A DNA stretch of 64,000 nt, from positions 124,001 through 188,000 of the forward strand of contig CANMCO010000002.1 of NCBI GenBank assembly GCA_947496355.1, given 5' to 3'. The notes beneath the pieces are model-generated. The model worked only from the letters and a program-made list of their open reading frames with translations, was not told the origin of the DNA and did not search any database. How positions within the stretch are numbered: the stretch's first letter is position 1; every line of letters starts with the position of its first letter. This DNA is from an uncultured Aquimarina sp. (GTDB taxonomy: Bacteria > Bacteroidota > Bacteroidia > Flavobacteriales > Flavobacteriaceae). A program made the translations under genes and the position numbers. Positions 30,282 to 38,800 of this stretch are shown in pieces.

Positions 30282-30971
30282 CTATTGTTGATCTCCGTTA
30301 GGAGGCGAACTATTAAGTTCATTAGCAATAAGGCTAGGTCCTTCTTCTTGTAAGATCCAATTAAAAAGATTTGCTATACCAGCCTCATTGAGATTATTAA
30401 ACCTTCCATTTGATCCTAGACTTTTACTTTTCCCTTCAAGAACTTTTTCTAACAATAGAATCTCTCCATTTTGGCCCAGAGTAAATCCTGAATCAAATTC
30501 TTCGCCGTCTACGGTATTTGTAGTTGTAGGTGCAATAAAAAAGGTTTGTCGTTTAGGGTATTTTACCCTAGCGTCTGCATTGGAATATTCGTTTTCTGGG
30601 TATTTCGCCAGATAGAATCTAAATCCTGTAACTTTTATATCTCTTTTGGAAGTTTCCTGTTTTACGTATTCTAGGTACTTATTTAGTTGTCCATATTCAA
30701 AAAACAAAGACCTGGTAGCTTTGAATGGATTACCGCTTGCATCGGTTTCTTCTATTTCCTCGATGTAAGGAACTCTTTTTCTAGAATATTCTGTGTACAT
30801 GTCCACCGCTTGTGTTAATGAGATGATCTCATTGGGTTTTTTAACGGCTCTTTTACTATCTGTGATTTCTTCTTCTAGCATTGGGCTGTCACAGGAAACA
30901 TAGAGACTGGTCAATACAAATGTTAGTACAGTTGCTACAATGTATCCGATTAGGTTAGTTGTTAGTTTCAT
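30282..30971 (-). CDS. Membrane-anchored/lipoprotein-like hypothetical protein, paralog of 28596..29330
   Basis: N-terminal TM TLTFVLTSLYVSCDSP; FEYGQLNKYLEYVKQETSKRDIKVTGFRFYLAKYPENEY; tail NSSPPNGDQQ. Confidence 0.75.
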   Translation of the reverse strand: MKLTTNLIGYIVATVLTFVLTSLYVSCDSPMLEEEITDSKRAVKKPNEIISLTQAVDMYTEYSRKRVPYIEEIEETDASGNPFKATRSLFFEYGQLNKYLEYVKQETSKRDIKVTGFRFYLAKYPENEYSNADARVKYPKRQTFFIAPTTTNTVDGEEFDSGFTLGQNGEILLLEKVLEGKSKSLGSNGRFNNLNEAGIANLFNWILQEEGPSLIANELNSSPPNGDQQ

Positions 30972-31528
30972 TTTTTTGGTTTTAAGGTTGTTGTTAGAGT
31001 TTTAGTCATTTTAGAGTGACAATGGTCGACACTTTGATATCGAGTAGTGTGGTTTTGTTGCTATTAAAATACCACTATTCTATAGTTATAAAAAGTAGAT
31101 CCTTGTTTTTTTGATTCAAAGTTTGAAGTTTTTATGGAGATACAGGATAATCAAAATTAATTACGAAAATCCAATATTTGGTTTTCATGAAAACTCAATA
31201 AAACGTTTTCGGGGTTAATTTTTCATAGAATCTAGTACTATAATTTTCGTCTAAAAACAACTAAAAATTTTCGTTACAAAAATCATCTTTACAATGAAAA
31301 GATGTCATTTTTGAAAATCTTATAATTCCAATTTCTAATGTTTAATTTTTGGTTAAATAGACTTCTTTCCGAAAACGATTTTCGTAAAAGAATTGTTAAA
31401 TCTAGACACGAAAATTGCCTCGTTTTTATCCCTGATCTACCTTAAAGTAAACTTTATTAATGATCACTAAACTTTTCGAAAGTTAAAACCAACAACAAAA
31501 ACCACAACTAATCTAACAAACATTAATT

Positions 31529-32344
31529 ATGAGAAAAATCTATCTAGTATTAGTAGCTGTTCTTGGTCTGTACTCCTGTACAACAGATACAGATCATTTG
31601 GATTCTAGTAGCGAATCTATAGAGGTAGCCGCAAAAAAAAGTTCAGATAATGTAAAGCTTTTAAAAGCTTGGACATCTAACAGTAGTAGCCCTATACAAC
31701 GTAAATATGTGAGGCGTTTTGTCGTGAAGGTTAAAAACCTTGCTTTTAAAAAAGAGGTAGCTATTCATCATGCTACATATAATGGAAACTGGATCGATAT
31801 TCCTTTGACCTATCAGCAAAGCATCAACAATGATGAGGAAATTTGGGTTGGAGAAGTAGCGCCTGATACAGAAATTTATAGTGATGAATTTGCTGTAAAA
31901 TATAATGTGAACGGGCAAACATACTGGGATAATAATAATGGAACAAATTATAGTATGCTTGTTAACATGGGAGCATATTTAGCGTCAGAAATAGAAGTTT
32001 TTGTGGATTCTTTTTATACCAGATTTACGGGAAGCTATTTTGCTATTAATGTAGACGCAAGAAGAAATTATGGGTCAGCGGGTGCTGTAGAAGTAGTGTA
32101 TACAACAGACGATTGGGTAACAACAAAACGAGCATCATTAAGCTACCAAAGATATTTTAGAGTAGGGTATGCCCATTATATCCAAAGCCCTAATCAATTC
32201 GATATAGATAAATGGGAAACTTCTGTACAAGTCGATCCAAGCGTTAACTCAATAGAATATGCAATAGTTTACAAAACTGGAGGAGAGGAATATTGGGATA
32301 ATAATTTTGGGAAAAATTATGTGATCAATAAAATTACTTACTAA
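31529..32344 (+). CDS. Lipoprotein with two CBM21-like domains (copy 1)
   Basis: Lipobox LGLYSCTTD; VVKVKNLAFKKEVAIHH...WIDIPLTY...DEFAVKYNVNGQTYWDNNNGTNYS and second EYWDNNFGKNYVIN. Confidence 0.75.
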   Translation: MRKIYLVLVAVLGLYSCTTDTDHLDSSSESIEVAAKKSSDNVKLLKAWTSNSSSPIQRKYVRRFVVKVKNLAFKKEVAIHHATYNGNWIDIPLTYQQSINNDEEIWVGEVAPDTEIYSDEFAVKYNVNGQTYWDNNNGTNYSMLVNMGAYLASEIEVFVDSFYTRFTGSYFAINVDARRNYGSAGAVEVVYTTDDWVTTKRASLSYQRYFRVGYAHYIQSPNQFDIDKWETSVQVDPSVNSIEYAIVYKTGGEEYWDNNFGKNYVINKITY

Positions 32345-32378
32345 AACAAATAGATTTTAATCTTAATAAAATTCACTA

Positions 32379-33224
32379 ATGAGAAAATATATTTACCTAT
32401 TCTTAAGTGTAATTGCTTTTTCTTGCACAATAGATAATGATGTTCTTAATGATCAAGGTATTGAGGATAATCATGTTCTTGAGCTTAAATCTACCAAAAG
32501 CTCTAATACTGTAAACTTAGTAAAGGCTTGGAATTCCTATAGCTATTATAGAGGTTTTAGCACATGGACCAGAAAATTTACTGTTAGAGTATCTAATCTT
32601 GCTTACGATAAAAAAGTGAGTATTTATCATGAAAAAGTAGATGGTAGTTGGGAGGAAATCGCATTATCATATAATTGCAATATTGACGATCAGAACGAGA
32701 TATGGACGGGAAAATATGAGTATTCGGGATACACAACAGACAGAGTATTTGATGATGAATTTGTAGTGAAATATGATGTTAACGGTACTACATATTGGGA
32801 TAACAATAATGACAATAATTATGTTATTGGAGAAAAAGAAATTGGTTCTCTTTTTGCTCAACAAGACCTTAATGTAAATGTTGATTTTGGCAGTTTGTAC
32901 CCTTATTATTCTGGAGGCAATATATTTAATGTAGTTGCTGATGTGCGAAATATAGATCCAAACAAAGAAGTAGAGGTAGTGTATACAACTGATGGTTGGC
33001 AAACAAAACAATATCTGCAATTAGAGTTTACTCCGCGCTATTATAGTGGTTATGCATACGTACTAATAAGCCCAAATCAGTTTAATATAGAAAGATGGAC
33101 GGGATCTGTTATTGTGGACAGTTTATTAGATGAAATTGAATATGTAGTTGTTTATAAGGTAAACGGCGAAGAGTATTGGGATAATAATTATGGCAAGAAT
33201 TATATTGTAAACACTACAAACTAA
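32379..33224 (+). CDS. Lipoprotein with two CBM21-like domains (copy 2)
   Basis: Lipobox VIAFSCTID; TVRVSNLAYDKKVSIYHEKVDGSWEEIALSY...YWDNNNDNNY and EYWDNNYGKNYIVN. Confidence 0.75.
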   Translation: MRKYIYLFLSVIAFSCTIDNDVLNDQGIEDNHVLELKSTKSSNTVNLVKAWNSYSYYRGFSTWTRKFTVRVSNLAYDKKVSIYHEKVDGSWEEIALSYNCNIDDQNEIWTGKYEYSGYTTDRVFDDEFVVKYDVNGTTYWDNNNDNNYVIGEKEIGSLFAQQDLNVNVDFGSLYPYYSGGNIFNVVADVRNIDPNKEVEVVYTTDGWQTKQYLQLEFTPRYYSGYAYVLISPNQFNIERWTGSVIVDSLLDEIEYVVVYKVNGEEYWDNNYGKNYIVNTTN

Positions 33225-33250
33225 ATATTAACTTTTAAAACCAACAACCA

Positions 33251-34102
33251 ATGAAGAAAATTATCTATTTATTAATGACGTTGTTCATCTTTTCATGTAC
33301 AACAGAAGATGATTTTATCGAAAATCAAGAAAGTATTCTTTCTAAAAACGAAATCTCAACAAAGAATTCAAATACTGTTAGTTTAGTGAAGGCCTGGACC
33401 TCTTCTGGTTCGTATCGTGGGTATACGTCGTATTCAAGAAAATTTACGGTAAAAGTAACGGATCTTTCCTTTGACAAGAATGTAAGTATCTATCATCAAA
33501 AAGTTGATGGCAGTTGGGAAGAAATCCCATTGGCTTACAGTTTTGATATCGACGATCAAAATGAAATATGGACAGGGGAGTATAATCACGGAGGATATGG
33601 AGTGTCTCGAGTTTATGCAGATCAATTTGTAGTAAAATATGAGGTAAACGGTAACACATATTGGGATAACAATAGCGGTAATAACTACGAAATGTCAAGC
33701 AATGCAGGATACTTTTTTGCAGACGTTAGTGCTAATGTGAGTGTGGATACTGATTATGATAGTTTGTTCTATACATCATATTACGATCAAAACTCTTTGA
33801 ACATTACAGTAGATGTTAGAAACCTTGCTCCTAATAAAGAAGTAGGGGTGGTGTATACAACCGATGGATGGCAAACTCAAGGGTATTTTCAACTTGATTT
33901 TAGAAGGTATTGGTTTAATGGACCTTCATTTTATATCCAAAGCCCCAATCAATTTGATGTTGAACGTTGGTCTGGGGGTATCATGATTGATAAATCTGCC
34001 AATATGGTAGAATATGTTGTTGTCTATAAAGTTAATGGGCAAGAATATTGGGACAATAATTATGGAAAAAACCACACCGTGTCCAAACAAGTTTATAATT
34101 AG
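33251..34102 (+). CDS. Lipoprotein with two CBM21-like domains (copy 3)
   Basis: Lipobox LFIFSCTTE; TVKVTDLSFDKNVSIYHQKVDGSWEEIPLAY...YWDNNSGNNYEMS and EYWDNNYGKNHTVS. Confidence 0.75.
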   Translation: MKKIIYLLMTLFIFSCTTEDDFIENQESILSKNEISTKNSNTVSLVKAWTSSGSYRGYTSYSRKFTVKVTDLSFDKNVSIYHQKVDGSWEEIPLAYSFDIDDQNEIWTGEYNHGGYGVSRVYADQFVVKYEVNGNTYWDNNSGNNYEMSSNAGYFFADVSANVSVDTDYDSLFYTSYYDQNSLNITVDVRNLAPNKEVGVVYTTDGWQTQGYFQLDFRRYWFNGPSFYIQSPNQFDVERWSGGIMIDKSANMVEYVVVYKVNGQEYWDNNYGKNHTVSKQVYN

Positions 34103-34128
34103 TTAAAAAGGGGAGATTAACTATTAGG

Positions 34129-34157
34129 TCCGCTTAGTTTTTTTATAACTAAGCGGA
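34129..34157 (+). terminator. Rho-independent terminator after the CBM21-like lipoprotein operon
   Basis: TCCGCTTAGTT-tttttat-AACTAAGCGGA followed by TTTTTT. Confidence 0.85.
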
Positions 34158-34166
34158 TTTTTTGTG

Positions 34167-34640
34167 CTATAAATCAAGCTCCATTTTAATATTGCTGCGT
34201 TTGTAAAGTGGATTTTCCTCTATAGGAATTTCTTTAAACCCATACTTTTTATATATGTAAATTGCATTTTCTAGAATTCTGTTAGAGTACAATAGAATCT
34301 TTTTCCAATGTTGATCTTTTGAAAAATCAATACAGAATTGTATAAGCTGTTGCCCGATTTTCTGACCTTGAAATTTTGGTGATACAGCCATTTTCCCAAG
34401 TTCGTATACGTCGTCATCTGCTTTAATAAGCGAAAAGGTCCCTGCAATCTCGTCACCCACTTTGGCAAAGAAAATATATCCTCCTTTATTGATTATGGTT
34501 TCTTCGCAATTTTGTAAGAGCTCAACATCAAGAGGCTCGACTACAAAGTACTTTTCTAACCATTCAATATTTAGATTCGCAAAGTCTTGTGCATATTTCG
34601 GGTCAAATGGAATTATTGATGTGTTTTGGAGGGTTGTCAT
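34167..34640 (-). CDS. GNAT family N-acetyltransferase
   Basis: LGKMAVSPKFQGQKIGQQLIQFCIDF, NAIYIYKKYGFKE. Confidence 0.88.
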   Translation of the reverse strand: MTTLQNTSIIPFDPKYAQDFANLNIEWLEKYFVVEPLDVELLQNCEETIINKGGYIFFAKVGDEIAGTFSLIKADDDVYELGKMAVSPKFQGQKIGQQLIQFCIDFSKDQHWKKILLYSNRILENAIYIYKKYGFKEIPIEENPLYKRSNIKMELDL

Positions 34641-35164
34641 AGCGTTTTATTATAATTTGGATTAAACCATGCCATATGTATAGGGGTCTCTAAACTATGA
34701 TCAAGGTTTTTAATTTTTTGATATTGTTTTCCTTCATTATTGAATCCTAATTTAGAGTAAAACCGAATGGCATTAGTATTGTTTTCTCTTACAAACAATT
34801 CTACCCTAAGGATATGGGGATAATTTGCTTTTACTGTTTCTAAAAATTCATTAAAAAGTAATTTTCCTATTTTTTTCCCTTGAAAGTCCGGGTCTACAAC
34901 AATTGTTAGGTCGGTTAAAATATGTCTGAAAGCTGATAAACGAACTCGATAAGCATGAATCTCTGCAATAATTTGATTGTTATTTGGGTTGATAGTCATT
35001 AAAATCAGTCCATCTTGTTTACTATTAGCTACAAACTCCCTAACATAGTCCAAAGTTATTTCATCAAGTACTCGTATAATTCCACCGAATTGTTTCCCGA
35101 CTTTTTGATAGAGCTTCAGGATATTATTGATATCAGATGCTATGGCAGGTCTAGTTGTGTACAT
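34637..35164 (-). CDS. GNAT family N-acetyltransferase
   Basis: LTIVVDPDFQGKKIGKLLFNEFLE, NNTNAIRFYSKLGFNNEG. Confidence 0.88.
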   Translation of the reverse strand: MYTTRPAIASDINNILKLYQKVGKQFGGIIRVLDEITLDYVREFVANSKQDGLILMTINPNNNQIIAEIHAYRVRLSAFRHILTDLTIVVDPDFQGKKIGKLLFNEFLETVKANYPHILRVELFVRENNTNAIRFYSKLGFNNEGKQYQKIKNLDHSLETPIHMAWFNPNYNKTL

Positions 35165-35166
35165 TA

Positions 35167-35646
35167 TTAATTATATTCTTCGAGTATTCTTTTACTTAAC
35201 GGTTTCTCACTAAGCTGTTTTTCAAAGTGAGTGATGTGATCTGCAAGGTTGCTAGAGTCAAATGTGGTTATAGCGGTTACTTGTTGATCAATCACATTCC
35301 ATAGTGGAATCATCTTTTGGTGGGTATTCATCCCTTTCTGCGTTAATTGAAACAACTTTTTTCGTTTGTCTTTAGAATCAATTTTATATGCTACTAATTC
35401 TTTATCCATTAGCTTTTTTAACCCTTGCGTTATAGCGGGTTGTGTATATCGTAACTTTTCTTGAATATCGGTTGTTGTAGCAAGTTCTTGATCAATAATT
35501 ACTTTAAATAGGGGAAAAAGGTAAGGGTCGAAGTCAATTTTGCATGTAGTGTATACAATCTGAATTTCCTTCATAACAAACTCGCTAACACGCTTCAATC
35601 GAGATCCTAATCCTAATTCACCATATTGTTGCAATTGATCTTTCAT
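35167..35646 (-). CDS. MarR family transcriptional regulator
   Basis: Winged helix TTDIQEKLRYTQPAITQGLKKLMDKELVAYKIDSKDKRKKLFQLTQKG. Confidence 0.85.
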   Translation of the reverse strand: MKDQLQQYGELGLGSRLKRVSEFVMKEIQIVYTTCKIDFDPYLFPLFKVIIDQELATTTDIQEKLRYTQPAITQGLKKLMDKELVAYKIDSKDKRKKLFQLTQKGMNTHQKMIPLWNVIDQQVTAITTFDSSNLADHITHFEKQLSEKPLSKRILEEYN

Positions 35647-35814
35647 AAGTAATTATATAAGCACTTATGTAAAAATACTAAATATTTTTTGATTATTGTT
35701 AATAGGGAGTAGAGACTTGCAAAAGTTTTCGAATTTCTTTTGGATTCTTAGAATTATTTTTCTCCATTAAAGTGTATTTTGATCCTTATTAGGAGAACAA
35801 AAAGCGCAATTTAG

Positions 35815-38800
35815 TTACTGTTTCTCTAATCCCCTTTTTAATACATCTTGGATTCCCGACAAATGCTCACTAAACTGCATCATTTGAGCTAATACCTGAG
35901 CCATTTCGTTTTTACCTCCAAAACCTTTCAGTTTGTTGTTTTTTACAAAAGTTTCTTTGATGGCTTCCCAGCGTACAGTTTCTTCATCTACAATAGTGGC
36001 GGTCATTTCTTTAAATTTCAACAAATTGGCCTCTGCCGCACTTGTTAGGGTTTGAGATTCGTTTTCATAATGTGATAAGAGCAGGGTTTGTAATTCTTTT
36101 TCGTTCATAATCGGAACTACTTTAGATACCAATTTACTCATATCACGATACGATCCTTGTAACTTGAACGAAGGTTCTATTCGGTAAGCATCTTCCATCG
36201 CTGCTGATTTGATGTAGGCTTCATTTACCTTCAGCACTGTGTTTCTTATAGTCACCACTTTTTCCAATACAGAAAGGTAATCCTGTATTTCCTGCTTGGT
36301 ATGATTCCCTTTTAATTCTATACCCTCTTGTGAACCGGTTTCTACAATTTCAATCAATCGATAGATATCTTCAAAATATTTACTACTTAGCTGATGCAAT
36401 ACAAGATTTGATGTCATCGAGTTTTCAATTAAACTTAGTTTAAATAAATCAGCTGTATCTCCAATAATATCTCCTAGGTTATAAATATCTGCCCGATTAG
36501 CTAACATATCTGGGATCTGGAACTTTTCTCCACTTTCTGTATATGGATTTCCAGCCATGATCACACAGAATTTTTTGCTTCGTAAATCATAAGTTTTAGG
36601 ATTACCGTCATATATACCTTCTATTTTTCTGGTTCCATCAGCTAATGATATGAACTTTTGTAAAAATTCAGGATTACAATGTTGAATGTCATCTAGGTAT
36701 AACATTACATTATTACCCATCTCAAAGGCAAGGTTTAGTTTTTTTAACTCTTCCCGTGAAGCCGTATTATTAGCGGCCATTGGATCTACAGATGTCACCT
36801 CATGGCCAATGGCGGGACCATTGATTTTCATAAATACCAATCCTAATCGATTAGCCATATATTCCATCAAAGTTGTTTTACCATATCCAGGCGGAGAAAT
36901 TAGCAATAACATTCCCATCCGGTCAGTACGTTTGTTCTCACCAACACTTCCCAATTGTTTGGACAAGTTATCCCCAAACAAGGGTAAGTATACCTGATCA
37001 ATTAGTTTATTTCTTACAAAAGAGGAAAGTACTTTGGGTTTAAATTCATTCAGCTTTAGATCTTCTTTTAGATTTTCTGTTACCTTATGTTTTGCTTCAC
37101 GATAGGTTTCAAAAGCAGGGACTTCTATTTGTGTAAACTGCGCTAGTTTTGAAATAAAATCATGATAATTAAATGTAAACTTGCCTTCGGTAATCGTTTT
37201 ATGACTTCCTTTTAAACCTTCAATCGTTTTAAAAGGATTAACATGAATTACTTCTAATGCAGACTCATCCTTGAACAGTAATATGCATACGATTTCCTGA
37301 GCATAATTTGTTTTTAAAGGATAATATTGTTTTAAAAAAGAGGCCACCCACTGAAGAGCGAGGTTGATCCTGTCGTTCCAACCGCCATTGGCATTTGAAC
37401 GCTGTTTAATATCTAACTGAAGAGATTTTTTAAGTTTTATAAATACCTTTTTCTTTTTAAGTTCATCAATAAAAGCATCATATAATTCAATTGCTGTTTG
37501 ACTAATACAAAAGGTTTGATCCTTTTGCAATTCTGCAAAGAGATAATTGGCAATGTCGTTACTTAAACTCGGATCAAATAGTAGTTTTGTTTGTGAAAAA
37601 GCAATAATCTCTTTTTCCAAATTCGTAATAAGCTTTTGATGCTCATTACTATTTGGAAAAACTTCCAAGACTGCTCCCGAAGCTTTAAGAGTTGTATTCC
37701 AATAAAGCTGTTTTTCGGCAGTAAGACTATACCAAAAAAATTGAGCAAATGCCCTATTATCAGGCGCAAAACAAAGAAGCCCTAGATCATGGTCTTTGGT
37801 TACTAATACTTTTAAAATTTTAGATGCATCCACATCATGAACGCCTTTTACATACCCTTCGGTATAGTTTTTACTACTTTCTGATTTTACGAGTTCCAGA
37901 AGTTCCTCTTCGGTTAAATTTAAAAGTTTTTTTTCATCAATAGATTTGAATATTTTATACGCCAGATATGCGGCACGATAAACCTCAGGGTTTTCAGAAA
38001 TTAATTCTTGATCCCAATATTTTTTTGACTTTAATAGTATTTCATCAGTAATTTCTTTATAAAAATCAGTTCCGGTAAGGTGATAAGCCAGTGCTCTATC
38101 TTTGTAAACAATAGTTAAATCCAGTGGTTGTTTATTAACCCCAAATTTATGTTTGCCTAGTTTGATTATATTTTCACCATCTTCATATAAGTCTTGTTTG
38201 TCCTTGAGTTTGCGTGTAGCATCTTCTTTGGCAACTTTTAATGCTGTCTCGATAGCTTCGGCCTTTCCGGCATCATCTAATATCTGTAATTGTGAGACAA
38301 TATCACGTAGTTTGTTAATCATCAAATCTGAAGCGAAATAACCGTTTATATCAACTACTGAATTGAAGCTTAGGGCCTTTTTATTTACACCCTTTAAAAT
38401 TCTGTTGGCAGCATTTTCAAAAGCTACGGCTTTTTTATTTCGAGCTTCAATCAAACTATTTTTACGAGCTTCGAAAGCATTGTATACTTCTTCACGTTTT
38501 TCAATGATTTGAGTGATGAATTCTTCGAAATCTGCAAATCTCCCTTCAAGATCTTCTAGTTGAACAGAAACTTTATTTAACAACTCATCTGTCTTTTCTG
38601 GAGTAGTAGCTATATCGAGGTAATTAATAATACTCTGATTTACCAATTTGATTTGAGCGGCAAATTCAGCATTGGCTTCTTTGCTTCCTAAGGATTTTAT
38701 TTTGTTTTTAATTCCCGCTTTAAGCTGATTGATTGTTGCAAAGATCAGGGAAATATTATCAATAATCTTTGTAGAATGAGAAGTGTCTTCAATTTGAAGA

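Noticed and set aside
32667-33698. Minus-strand ORFs (117, 63, 84 aa) across the CBM21-like genes
   Set aside because: They are antisense to the lipoproteins, low in complexity and lack homology cues.
34167-35646. MarR plus two GNAT genes considered as a toxin-antitoxin or defence unit
   Set aside because: These are ordinary GNAT enzymes with normal MarR-type operon structure; there is no TacT/AtaT-like HTH or RHH antitoxin partner.
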